Assembly: GCA_002726245.1 (NCBI GenBank)
Contig: PBSM01000223.1
Coordinates: 1-34,608 of the forward strand
Source of the DNA: Planctomycetaceae bacterium
GTDB taxonomy: Bacteria; Planctomycetota; Planctomycetia; Pirellulales; Pirellulaceae
Direction of reading: 5' to 3'
Length of the DNA stretch: 34,608 bases
Part shown: positions 23,908 through 32,563 of the stretch, in pieces
Numbering within the stretch: position 1 is the stretch's first letter
Layout of the letters: every line of letters starts with the position of its first letter
The notes under the pieces: model-generated
Databases searched by the model: none
What the model was told of the DNA's origin: nothing
The model's input: only the letters and a program-made list of their open reading frames with translations
Made by a program: the position numbers and the translations under genes

Positions 23908-26721
23908 CTATTGAGAATCGGCCGGTGTTGCGTCTGAGTTCGTTGTACCAGAAGCAGCGGGGGCGTTGTCGCTTGCATTACCTTCGCCGGGCGTCGTCAT
24001 TTCTTGGAACAGCTTGAGGTCAGCCGCTGGACGTTCTTCCATAAAATCGAGCCTCGTGTTGGTATCTGGCTTGGCATCCGGCAATTGTCCGCGACTGACG
24101 TGGACAATGAACAGCGTTCGCCGCGTCGCCTGAGCTGCGGTCGGGCGAATCGTCATCCCAGGCATTGGCTCGTCCGTCCATCCAATCAAGCGCGAGTCGC
24201 CGCGTCGCAGCTTAATACCTTCACTGGCAAGATCGACCAACCGGCCAACCGACACTTCACCAAAACGGGATTCCCGACACCAGTTCAGGAGCTCATCGCG
24301 AGTCCAGATTCCATCTCCATGCGAACCTCCTCGTGGAGGCTCGTCGAACTTCAAGAAGTTAACAGATATCTCAGGATGCGAAGCGACTTCCTCCGGAGCC
24401 AACTTCTTGTCTCGATCACGATCGTAGCGTTGCATCAAGCCATCCGCCTGGCGATCGAAGCTGAAAGTCGCCGGGCTCTCGTCCCATTCTGGCAACCGTG
24501 CCGTTTTACCTTCGGCTGGTTTGAAACGGACCGGACGAATGCTGGAGGCGGGAAGTTTCCCAAGCCAAGCCACCTCGAGTGCGCCGCTTTCGGTGCGCCG
24601 CAGGAGCCCAGCGTCCGTCAAGCTTAATGGCGTCGCATTATTGATTTGCAACCCGCCACCATCGTCGGCGATAAGTCGGAACGAACCGCCAAACTCCGCC
24701 ATTTGTTCCATGTGGACGCTTTCGACATCATTGGATGCGACCTGAAAGCCACTCAATCGAAGGTTCCGGTCGCGACGCAAGCTGACGGTGTAAGTTGCAT
24801 CGTGCAGCCCGAGCGTGTGATCTGTGTTCGCACCGAAAGGAGAAGCCAACGACGCCTCGTCGTCAAAGACAACGTCATAGGAAGAACTGAGCGAAGTGTA
24901 CATCGCTGAATACCGCGTGATGTGGGCGCGCGGATAGTCGCCTTGCACTTCGGCGATCGCCACTTCGGTGACACTGCGGGCGAATCCAATGTCGAGTTGT
25001 GCAAGACGGATCACAACGACGGCACCAATGATCGCCAAGATCGGTGCCGCCACCCAGGCCCACTCAACTCGTCCGATCAGGCGGAAAATCGCCCAGTTCA
25101 CCGGAGCGAGCACAATGAGATAGACGACGAGTACCTTCAGGACAAAGTCGCCTCGCGGAATCGAAATGCCAGCGGCAACCTTGAGCGCTTCACGAGACGC
25201 ATCGGAAGCACCGCTCTGGTCATTCCAAGCCGCCATGCCTTGCTTCGCCAGCGGATATCCCTGGAAATGCCAGTCATCGCCCGGCGGATCGTTTACATCC
25301 TCCGGGATGACGATGTCTTCCCGCTCTTCCGTTTGCCTTGCGTCTACGGAATTGGAAGGCTGAGCCGTTTCTTCGGTCACGGCCGTCTTGCGTGCTCTCT
25401 GCACGGAAGAGGCGAAGTGCCCGATATCACGGCTAAAGTAACGCAGCGTGGTTGTCAGCCTGGCGTCACTGGTGAGTCTACGATTGTAGTCTTTCCATAC
25501 GCAATCCAGCATCAGGTTCTGGAAGTCAAACTCACGGCGTGGACGCCTCAGTATGCATGCATTAAAGAAACTGTCGTAACTCGTCCAGCGAACGATCGCA
25601 CGATCGGTTAACGAAAACGCCGTGGCGACAATCCGACCGCCGCCGATGCGCCGCTCGACGACGAGTTGCCCCGTGTCGGCCAGGAAGTTTGCGTCGGGGT
25701 GCTTCTCGATTTCTATTCCGACCAGTGGTTTGCTCGGCAAGACGTTCAAACTTCGCACGCCTCCGGTCTTCTTATTCGGCAGCGACCAGGCCTGATTCAA
25801 CTCATCAACGGCGGCCTGATCGATCTCGACCGCCTTGACGAAACTGGCGGGCAAGTACTCTTCGAGGAACGTTCCTTTGAGCTTATCCAGCGAGTTCGGC
25901 CCGCTGATGATGAGTTGGCCTCCCCAATGAAGCCAATCGAGCAGCGCAATTTGCTGATCGCGCGTCAGCATCGCCGGGTTCGCATCATCCCACAGGATGT
26001 AGGCGATGCTCGTCCACGTCAGCGGATTGGAGGGCAAGGGTGCGATGCGATCCAGTTCCGGCATCAGCACTCGGTAGTAAAGAAAGCTCTCACGGTCGTA
26101 GTTGTCCGTATCGGAAGTGGGCGCGGCGATCGAAGGCATTGTCTTTAGATAGCTGTAACGTTGGGCGTTACTAGACAGCACCATAAGGAAGTACTGATAC
26201 GGTTCCATGTCAGCAACCGGTTGCCAGTCCTTCTTCAGAAGTCGGCCGCCTCGGGCAGCACGCAGTTCGCGATGCAAACCAACGGTTTCGTCTTCGTCAG
26301 CCGCGATCTCAGGAATGAAGTAGATCGTTTCGAATCGCTTCTCCTGGCCTTTAGGAAGCGGAGCCGGACGTGAGGACACGAGCTTGAATGGTGTGTAACG
26401 CACAAAGTGCGGTCGCTCGTTACGATCCGTCGAGGTGGTGTGCAACTCGGCTTGGAAGTTGAAGTTGTTCGCCTTGATCTCATTGGCAACCGTCATCCAG
26501 TGCCCAGGCTTGACGAACGGCGTGGCGACCGTGTCGTCGGCCGGTACGGTTCGAGCCAGCTTGAACTCGAAATCCTCTTTGGGCTTCTTCTTCTTTCTCT
26601 CTTCTTCCAGTTTCTTGTTGCGCTCGACGAGCGGATCTTGCTTGCAGCCGCTGCATCCCGTCAGCAACATCACGCTCGCCATCGTCAGACACAGCCAGAG
26701 GAAGGACTTGGAGCTAGGCAT
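23908..26721 (-). CDS. large lipoprotein with membrane hairpin and EF-hand, partner of the ABC ATPase
   Basis: A 937-residue protein. The signal ends in the lipobox LLTGC (Cys23), followed by a highly charged KKLEEERKKKKPKEDFEF stretch. Residues about 200-360 look like a GldG/DUF4350-type domain (AYILWDDANPAMLTRDQQ, LLDWLHWGGQLIISG, and a GGGRIVATAFSLTD strand). A low-complexity Glu/Thr/Pro stretch precedes two adjacent membrane helices (about 550-600; VLKVLVVYLIVLAPVNWAIF and WVAAPILAIIGAVVVIRLA). A beta-rich domain follows, then one EF-hand loop with calcium ligands Asp767, Asp769, Asp771 and Glu778, and a degenerate second loop. The C-terminus is Ala/Thr/Asp-rich. It probably acts in the envelope with the ATPase encoded 9 bases downstream. 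Its exact function is unknown. Confidence 0.8.
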   Translation of the reverse strand: MPSSKSFLWLCLTMASVMLLTGCSGCKQDPLVERNKKLEEERKKKKPKEDFEFKLARTVPADDTVATPFVKPGHWMTVANEIKANNFNFQAELHTTSTDRNERPHFVRYTPFKLVSSRPAPLPKGQEKRFETIYFIPEIAADEDETVGLHRELRAARGGRLLKKDWQPVADMEPYQYFLMVLSSNAQRYSYLKTMPSIAAPTSDTDNYDRESFLYYRVLMPELDRIAPLPSNPLTWTSIAYILWDDANPAMLTRDQQIALLDWLHWGGQLIISGPNSLDKLKGTFLEEYLPASFVKAVEIDQAAVDELNQAWSLPNKKTGGVRSLNVLPSKPLVGIEIEKHPDANFLADTGQLVVERRIGGGRIVATAFSLTDRAIVRWTSYDSFFNACILRRPRREFDFQNLMLDCVWKDYNRRLTSDARLTTTLRYFSRDIGHFASSVQRARKTAVTEETAQPSNSVDARQTEEREDIVIPEDVNDPPGDDWHFQGYPLAKQGMAAWNDQSGASDASREALKVAAGISIPRGDFVLKVLVVYLIVLAPVNWAIFRLIGRVEWAWVAAPILAIIGAVVVIRLAQLDIGFARSVTEVAIAEVQGDYPRAHITRYSAMYTSLSSSYDVVFDDEASLASPFGANTDHTLGLHDATYTVSLRRDRNLRLSGFQVASNDVESVHMEQMAEFGGSFRLIADDGGGLQINNATPLSLTDAGLLRRTESGALEVAWLGKLPASSIRPVRFKPAEGKTARLPEWDESPATFSFDRQADGLMQRYDRDRDKKLAPEEVASHPEISVNFLKFDEPPRGGSHGDGIWTRDELLNWCRESRFGEVSVGRLVDLASEGIKLRRGDSRLIGWTDEPMPGMTIRPTAAQATRRTLFIVHVSRGQLPDAKPDTNTRLDFMEERPAADLKLFQEMTTPGEGNASDNAPAASGTTNSDATPADSQ

Positions 26722-27080
26722 CTCACGTTCCGTTCGAGCTGAATGGGTGACCGCAAGCCAATAGAGAAACAGACTTGCTTTGCCGCCTCTTCCTGACGGG
26801 CTCTTCCGGCGCTCTTCTCCATGCGTCGGGACGTTTCACGCCCCCAGTGGCCGCAAGATCAGTTTACGTACTCGGCAAGCCCGAGGGAAGTCACGACGGC
26901 CTGGATGCCAGGGCCTTCCAATTCCGTCGAATAAGAACTTACCTCCCGAGACGGCCTTGGAAGGCCGCCATCGTACATTTTGCGAGCGGGCGGCGCGTGA
27001 CGTAGCGAGTTCCTTCGGTAATAATCCGGGCTGATCCATTGATCGCCACCGACGGGACCCTTCAGCCGAGGACCTTGACG
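26722..27080. other. palindrome-rich intergenic region without a recognised gene
   Basis: Between two divergent genes. CGACGG (26894) pairs with CCGTCG (26924), enclosing GGCCTGG/CCAGGGCC. Downstream GGCCTTGGAAGGCC (26953-26966) is a hairpin whose TGGAAGGCC also pairs with GGCCTTCCA at 26912. Short open frames here have no family resemblance. The hairpins may be a dispersed repeat or a structured leader of the sulfite-oxidase-family gene. Confidence 0.5.
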
Positions 27081-28340
27081 ATGCCCAATACGAATGAAGC
27101 GTTTGTTAAAGAGCACCTGGAAGTAACTCGCCGCTGGCTGCTCCGTGCTGGAACGGCGAGTGCCGTTGCGATGAGTGGCTTGCCTCTGCGTTCCAACGAC
27201 AAACTAAGCGGACCGGAGTTGCAAGCGGCGATCGACGGCCTGGAATCTTACTTTACGAAGCCCGACGACTTTCGCGACGTTTCTCGCGGCAAGCCGAAGC
27301 CACACTCGTTGGATGAGGAGCAGAGACGCGCTGTTGGGCTGACACGAGAAACTTGGAAGCTCGAGATCATCAGCGACGCCGACAATCCGGCACGTGTGTC
27401 GAAAGAGCTAACGAAGGAGAAGGAAACGGCGCTCGACTTCAATGGCTTGATGCAGTTAGCTGAGAAGCATGCTGTTCGATTTCCCAAAGTAATGACTTGT
27501 TTGAACATCGGCTGTCCATTGGGAATGGGCATCTGGGAAGGAGTGCCGTTGCGCGAAGCGATCTGGTTAGCCGAGCCTCGTGAGAACTTGCGACGTGTCT
27601 TCTACTATGGTTATCACAACGACGACCCGAAACAGATGTTCCGCAGTTCCCAACCGGTCGGCAGAGTCCTGGAGGATCTATACGATCTGCCGCCGATCAT
27701 TCTGTGCTACAAGCTGAATGGCGAGTGGCTAACTCCCGAACGCGGCGGCCCGGTGCGCGTCGTCGTTCCGGAAGGTTACGGCTTCAAGTCGATTAAGTGG
27801 TTAACAACATTGGTGCTATCCAATCTGCACCACGCAAATGACACGTATGCCAACGGAAACAACGATCTCGATAGCCCTTTAAAGTCATTCGCGGCAACGC
27901 TGTCCGTGCCGAATGAGATCAAGCCGGACACTCCGTTCGCGGTCACTGGTTATGCGCAGGTTGGTGTCTCGGGCTTGTCAAAGGTTCAGGTTTCGCTGTA
28001 CAAGGAAGGCGACCAACTGCCAAAAGACGATCCCTATTTCACGAAGGCAGCTTGGCAAGATGTGCAGATGCTGCCACCGCCCGGTGCATGGGGCGGCGGC
28101 CTGCCGGACGGCAAGATACCCGCGCATACGATGGGTTTCGAGGACGGACGACCGGCGAGTTGGCCCATGAAGCTGGCAAAGGTGCACTGGGCAACGCTGA
28201 TGCCAGCGCTCGCCGAAGGCAAATACCGGTTGCGTTCACGCACGGTCGATGCGAACGGCCACGCTCAGCCAATGCCGCGACCGTTCCGCAAGTCAGGCCA
28301 CGCCACAATCGAGCAAGTGCGAATCACCGTCAAAGCGTGA
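27081..28340 (+). CDS. sulfite-oxidase-family molybdopterin enzyme, Tat-exported
   Basis: Molybdopterin-dependent oxidoreductase of the sulfite oxidase family, 419 residues. The start at 27081 follows GAGGA and gives a twin-arginine signal (TRRWLLRAGTASAVAMSG), so the folded protein is probably exported through Tat. The molybdenum-ligand cysteine is most likely Cys140 in VMTCLNIGCP. The family run MGIWEGVPLREAI follows, then LCYKLNGEWLTPERGGPVR and VVPEGYGFKSIKW, which line the cofactor pocket. From about residue 270 an immunoglobulin-like Mo-co dimerisation domain is present. No heme or cytochrome partner is adjacent. The substrate may be sulfite or another small oxyanion; sequence does not decide. 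Confidence 0.88.
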   Translation: MPNTNEAFVKEHLEVTRRWLLRAGTASAVAMSGLPLRSNDKLSGPELQAAIDGLESYFTKPDDFRDVSRGKPKPHSLDEEQRRAVGLTRETWKLEIISDADNPARVSKELTKEKETALDFNGLMQLAEKHAVRFPKVMTCLNIGCPLGMGIWEGVPLREAIWLAEPRENLRRVFYYGYHNDDPKQMFRSSQPVGRVLEDLYDLPPIILCYKLNGEWLTPERGGPVRVVVPEGYGFKSIKWLTTLVLSNLHHANDTYANGNNDLDSPLKSFAATLSVPNEIKPDTPFAVTGYAQVGVSGLSKVQVSLYKEGDQLPKDDPYFTKAAWQDVQMLPPPGAWGGGLPDGKIPAHTMGFEDGRPASWPMKLAKVHWATLMPALAEGKYRLRSRTVDANGHAQPMPRPFRKSGHATIEQVRITVKA

Positions 28341-28358
28341 CGAATGATCAGCTATCGG

Positions 28359-28562
28359 CTAGAAGCGGTCGTTTGATTGCCCACCCATACGCTTTGCCCG
28401 AGGCGCGGCCTTGTGTTGCCAAATCGCAACGAGATCTTGCAGTTCTTCGGCCAACCAGAAGCTGTAGTCGAAGAAGGCTTCCATATCGACGTGAATGCGA
28501 CCGAGACCGCTGTGGTCGATCAGGACAAGCTGGTGCGTTGGGCGATTGGTCTCATTCGGCAT
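28359..28562 (-). CDS. small conserved-looking hypothetical protein
   Basis: A 67-residue protein. GGAG lies 9 bases before the ATG at 28562. The centre reads IHVDMEAFFDYSFWLAEELQ, an amphipathic helix with many aromatic and acidic residues, followed by DLVAIWQHKAAPRAKR and a basic tail. It has no membrane helix or signal. I believe this pattern recurs in planctomycete genomes as an unnamed small protein, but I know of no function. It converges on the sulfite-oxidase-family gene with 18 bases between stops. A longer in-frame start at 28664 is less likely. Confidence 0.7.
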   Translation of the reverse strand: MPNETNRPTHQLVLIDHSGLGRIHVDMEAFFDYSFWLAEELQDLVAIWQHKAAPRAKRMGGQSNDRF

Positions 28563-28787
28563 GGTGTCATCTCCGCGTGTGATGCACCCGCGGCGCGCTG
28601 CGAACGAGCACGCGACATCCCTGCGGTTTGAACTCGGCCTCATGCCGTCTTTGCTGGCTGGCATCGGCCAACCCGCTGCTTCCTATGACGAGAAAACTCG
28701 TTGAATTGTTCACTCGCTTTTCGTCTTTTCGTCCGCCAATTTCTGATCTTGCTGTAAACCGGGTCGTCAGCTACTCTTTCACCGCCA

Positions 28788-28819
28788 CAGGGCTTGCCCT
28801 GAGGACGCAAGTACTTGCG
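28788..28819. repeat. two adjacent palindromes upstream of the TPR lipoprotein gene
   Basis: CAGGGCTTGCCCTG (28788-28801) is a 6-bp stem with a 2-base loop. Four bases later CGCAAGTACTTGCG (28806-28819) is a perfect 14-bp palindrome. They lie 47-78 bases before the GTG start at 28866, where an operator would be expected. The remaining 28563-28787 shows no gene. Confidence 0.6.
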
Positions 28820-28865
28820 CCACTTCCAATTAGCTCGTCTCAGAGTAAACAAAGGGCATGCTGCC

Positions 28866-29597
28866 GTGTCTTGTTCAAAATCTGCAACAGGCGTAATCGC
28901 GCTCGGGACTTCGCTCGTGTTCATTTTGCTGCCATCGGTTGGCTGCAACATGATGGCCAGCGGACAGAACATCGAAGGAGTTCGCTTGCTGCAACAGGGC
29001 CAGCCGCACGCCGCGCTGCAGCGATTTCAGCAGGTCGCAACCACCGATCCAACCAACGCCGACGCCTACTACAACATGGCCGCCACGTACCATCGCGTCG
29101 GGACTCAGAACAACGACAAACAGCACCTTGAGCAAGCCGAGACGCTTTATAATCAATGCCTCGACTTGGACGAGAACCATATCGATTGCCGACGTGGGCT
29201 GGCGGTCTTGTTAGCCGAAACGAGCCGGTCTGACCGTGCGTTTAATCTGCTGAAGAACTGGGTGGACTCCAACCCGACGTCCGCGGACGCTCGGATTGAG
29301 TTAGCCAGGCTATATGAGGAATTTGGCGACGTCGAGACGGCGAAACTCCACCTGAATCAAGCGATTCAGGTGGATGGAAACAGCCACCGAGCATGGACTG
29401 CCCTGGGCAAGATCCGCGAGCAACTCGGCGATCCGACACAAGCTCTGGCGAATTATCAGAGATCGTACGGCCTGAACAGCTTCCAGCCCCAAGTCGCCGA
29501 GCGGATCGCGATGCTCTCACGATCCGCAACGCGTGGCGTTGATGTTACGATTCCAGGCAATACGCGAATCGTCACGCGGCCGACGCCTCAATTCTAG
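28866..29597 (+). CDS. TPR-repeat lipoprotein
   Basis: A 243-residue lipoprotein with about five tetratricopeptide repeats. The GTG at 28866 is preferred over an in-frame TTG at 28815: AAAGG lies 10-11 bases upstream and the product then starts with a compact lipoprotein signal ending LLPSVGC (Cys27). The repeats follow from about residue 35, for example GQPHAALQRFQQVATTDPTN, DARIELARLYEEFGDVETA and AWTALGKIREQLGDPTQA. TPR lipoproteins usually scaffold envelope complexes, such as pilus or secretion assembly. No partner is obvious here, and a link with the orphan Flp pilin 16 kb away would be speculation. Confidence 0.85.
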   Translation: MSCSKSATGVIALGTSLVFILLPSVGCNMMASGQNIEGVRLLQQGQPHAALQRFQQVATTDPTNADAYYNMAATYHRVGTQNNDKQHLEQAETLYNQCLDLDENHIDCRRGLAVLLAETSRSDRAFNLLKNWVDSNPTSADARIELARLYEEFGDVETAKLHLNQAIQVDGNSHRAWTALGKIREQLGDPTQALANYQRSYGLNSFQPQVAERIAMLSRSATRGVDVTIPGNTRIVTRPTPQF

Positions 29598-30069
29598 GCC
29601 CCAACTAGAGCTCGCTTGAGTTAGTTAGCGTCGATCAGGGTCCAGTAGCAGTCCCTTCCCAATTCCACTGCGAAAGACTTTCAGAGAAAAATCCGCGATC
29701 CGACCATTTTCCTCACCCGCTTTTCGCTCCGTTTCTCAATTAACCGGCAGGGCGTGACCTGCGTGTGGCCTCGCGCGAGTGATTGGGACGGATGCTGGGC
29801 TACGTCTACTTTGAATGCGACGTGAGCGCCCGGCAGCGCATCAGAATCCGCGGTTCTATCTGCATGATGTTCTTCGAAGCGGCGAGGTACTGGTGGAAAC
29901 GTGCGCCCTGCTGTGCGAACCGCTTGATGCGAACGGGAATGCCGTGAGACACGATTTGACTCCGTTGTTGCAGCCTGTGAGCGGGAGGGGTATCTTTCTG
30001 AGCAACTTTGCTGGCGATGGTCGGCAAGGGGCTGCTCATTCTGGCAACGACTTGCGCCGCAGGTGCTGT
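29598..30069. other. 472-base gap with no recognised gene
   Basis: Two short open frames overlap here: one continues the ABC ATPase frame upstream to an ATG at 29815, the other is on the minus strand (29806-30039). Neither resembles a known family or has a ribosome binding site. The region probably carries the promoter of the ABC operon. No clear terminator is visible after 29597. Confidence 0.4.
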
Positions 30070-30870
30070 ATGATTCGCGTCGAGGAACTGACCAAAGATT
30101 ATGGTGATAAGACTGCGCTTGATGCCGTCAGCTTCGATATCCCGGCGGGGCAGGTCTGTGGCTATTTGGGGCCGAACGGCGCGGGTAAATCGACGACTGT
30201 ACGGATGCTGACCGGCGTGATGCGTTCGACTTCAGGCAAGGCCGTTGTCGCCGGCTTTGATGTGGCGGAAGAGCCGCTGGAGGTGAAGAAGCGGATCGGC
30301 TATGTGCCGGAGACCGGTGCGATTTATCAAACCTTAAGCGTTAACGAGTATCTGGCTCTTGTTGGGGCGTTGCACCACATGGAGCCGGCCGAGATCGACG
30401 AACGCGGTCGCCGGATGTTGCAACTGTTTGCGATCGCCGACTCGGCCAACAAACGAATCGACACACTCAGCAAAGGCATGCGGCAGAAAGTGGTTATCTC
30501 GGCAGCGTTGCTTCATGATCCGGACGTGTTGCTTTTCGACGAGCCACTCTCGGGACTTGATGCGAACGCGGCTCGTACGATCAAAGACGTGGTTCGCGGA
30601 TTGGCTGATCGCGGTAAGACAGTTCTGTATTGCTCGCACATGCTCGACATCGTCGAACGGCTTTGTGATCGTGTCATCATTCTCGATCAAGGCAAGATCG
30701 TGGCCGACGGCACACCGGGGGAGTTGATGAATTCTTCCCAACGCGAAACGCTTGAGACAGTCTTCCGATCGCTGACTAGCAGCGAAGATCAAGCGGAGAT
30801 AGCAGAGGCGTTCGTCGATGCGGTGAGTACGAAAGATCAGGGCAGTGGTGAGGGCGAGCGGAGTGCGTGA
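30070..30870 (+). CDS. ABC-2 type transporter ATP-binding protein
   Basis: ATPase of 266 residues, first gene of a plus-strand operon. The ATG at 30070 has AGGTG 5 bases upstream and gives the standard opening MIRVEELTKDYGD. Walker A is GPNGAGKST (34-42), the signature LSKGMRQK, Walker B VLLFDEP with LSGLDANAA, and the switch histidine is in CSHMLDIV. The C-terminal tail after about residue 220 is charged and poorly conserved. The next gene, a permease, starts inside its last 26 bases, so the two are translated together. The transport direction is probably export; the substrate is unknown. Confidence 0.92.
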   Translation: MIRVEELTKDYGDKTALDAVSFDIPAGQVCGYLGPNGAGKSTTVRMLTGVMRSTSGKAVVAGFDVAEEPLEVKKRIGYVPETGAIYQTLSVNEYLALVGALHHMEPAEIDERGRRMLQLFAIADSANKRIDTLSKGMRQKVVISAALLHDPDVLLFDEPLSGLDANAARTIKDVVRGLADRGKTVLYCSHMLDIVERLCDRVIILDQGKIVADGTPGELMNSSQRETLETVFRSLTSSEDQAEIAEAFVDAVSTKDQGSGEGERSA

Positions 30871-32563
30871 CTCGGTAGCATCTCGGAAGGCAGGCCGCCC
30901 GCCTGAAGTACGCTTGGTCGATCGCATGCTCCACGGGCTCGGCGTTAGCGCGCGGCCTTATCGCGCGCTGCTTCAAGCGTATCTGATCATGGACTTCCGC
31001 AACCAGCAGTATGGTCGCGTGACGTACAGCAATCCGAAGGATATCTTCACTCCGCTGTTTTGGGTGACCGGTCAGAATCTGCTCATCAGTGTCTTCCTGT
31101 CCGCTTTGTTATTCGCCCGCGTCGATGCGTTTTTCTTTGCACTCATGGCCCTCGGTGCGTCAGCCTTGGTAATCGTCACATCGATCATCGTCGAGTTCAA
31201 TGAAGTGGTCCTGGACCCTTCCGATCTGGAGATCATTGGTCACCAGCCGGTGCCGGTTCGTACTTACTCTGCCGCTCGCGTAACGAATCTGCTTGTCTAT
31301 GTCTTCTATATTACTCTTTCAACGAGCATCGTGCCCGCGATCGTTGGCATGGGTTTACGCGACGCAAGTTGGTGGTTTTTCCCGACGTTCCTACTGGCGG
31401 CATTCGCGTGCAATCTATTTGCATCTGGCGCGATCATCGTTTTGTACGCCTGGATGTTTGGCGGTCGGCCGGGCGAATCGCTGCAAGAGATCCTCGCGTG
31501 GACGCAAGCCGCGCTGATGTTCTTGACGTTTTACGGTGGTCAGGCCGTTCTCCGCGATACGAACGATCGACTAGAGATGCTCGCATATCATCTGCCGGAA
31601 TGGGTCGCATATACTCCGTTAGCTTGGATGGCGGACTTCGTCATCAGCAGCGAGGGCGGCTTTGCGGTAACAAAGTGGTGGATCTTTGCAGCTTCCGTGC
31701 CGGCGGCGATCGGCGTGTGGGGCATCGCTCTGTGGCGGCTTTCTCTGGCTTACTCACGCCTGCAACCCGGACGCACTGCGTGGCAACGCACGACGGTGCG
31801 GCCGTTGTCTCAGCCCGGCACATTGGGCGGCGCGTTCGCTAAGTTAGTCACGCGACTACACGAAGAACGCACCGCCTATTGGTTGTGCTCGACGATGCTG
31901 CGACGCGACCAGAACCTCCGCATGAGGAGTTGGCCGTCTCTCGGAATCGTCGTCGCGTTCGTGGCTCTCGGTTTGTTCAGCGATCAACTCGACGATCCGA
32001 CTGTCACGACGGGACGGGCGGCGATCATGTCGCTGGCTTGTATCTACCTACTGTCGATTCCGATCCCAACGATTATCCACAACCTGCGTTTCAGCCGCGA
32101 GCATGCCGCGAGTTGGATTCTGTATGCGAGCCCGATCGAGAATCGCGCTGCATTCTGCGAAGGACTTCGCAAAGCAATCACGTATCGAATTCTATTACCG
32201 GTGCTGGTCGTCCTCTTCGCGGTCTTTGCATTTCGTTGGCAGAACCCACTCGTCGCGTTATTGCACGCGTTCGTGGGTTGGCTTGTCATTCAAGGCACGG
32301 GCTACGGCTGTGCGGCTGCGATCATGCGCAAGCTTCCGTTCACTTCGCCGCTCGGCCGCGGAGAAAGCTTGGGACCGATCGCGCCGTTTGCTGCCGCTGT
32401 CAGTTCCGTCGCGGGCCTGCTCGCGACGATCCATTACTACAGCGCGCGGATTCCCGCCGCGTTTGCTGCTTACATCGCAAGCCTCTTCGTGTTGGTACTG
32501 ATTCTGCGTTGGCTCGCCCGGCGGATTACAGATCGGCGATACGCCGTCAGAGGTCCAGCATGA
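30845..32563 (+). CDS. large ABC-2 type permease
   Basis: Membrane subunit of the ABC system, 572 residues. I use the GTG at 30845; a GTG at 30848 or the ATG at 30926 are alternatives that keep all helices. About twelve membrane helices fall in two blocks (roughly 75-320 and 370-560), separated by a charged cytoplasmic loop. This is about double the usual ABC-2 permease, suggesting a fused or duplicated half. Motifs resemble planctomycete ABC permeases rather than classical drug exporters. Its last bases overlap the next start in an ATGA. Confidence 0.82.
   Translation: MVRASGVRDSVASRKAGRPPEVRLVDRMLHGLGVSARPYRALLQAYLIMDFRNQQYGRVTYSNPKDIFTPLFWVTGQNLLISVFLSALLFARVDAFFFALMALGASALVIVTSIIVEFNEVVLDPSDLEIIGHQPVPVRTYSAARVTNLLVYVFYITLSTSIVPAIVGMGLRDASWWFFPTFLLAAFACNLFASGAIIVLYAWMFGGRPGESLQEILAWTQAALMFLTFYGGQAVLRDTNDRLEMLAYHLPEWVAYTPLAWMADFVISSEGGFAVTKWWIFAASVPAAIGVWGIALWRLSLAYSRLQPGRTAWQRTTVRPLSQPGTLGGAFAKLVTRLHEERTAYWLCSTMLRRDQNLRMRSWPSLGIVVAFVALGLFSDQLDDPTVTTGRAAIMSLACIYLLSIPIPTIIHNLRFSREHAASWILYASPIENRAAFCEGLRKAITYRILLPVLVVLFAVFAFRWQNPLVALLHAFVGWLVIQGTGYGCAAAIMRKLPFTSPLGRGESLGPIAPFAAAVSSVAGLLATIHYYSARIPAAFAAYIASLFVLVLILRWLARRITDRRYAVRGPA

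Noticed and set aside
24922..25611. 229-residue plus-strand open frame opposite the large lipoprotein
   Set aside because: Antisense shadow; the lipoprotein has a signal, helices and an EF-hand in the other strand.
29815..30069. 85-residue N-terminal extension of the ABC ATPase
   Set aside because: The ABC domain begins at MIRVEELTKDYG (30070) with a ribosome binding site. The extension has no matching family and no start signal.
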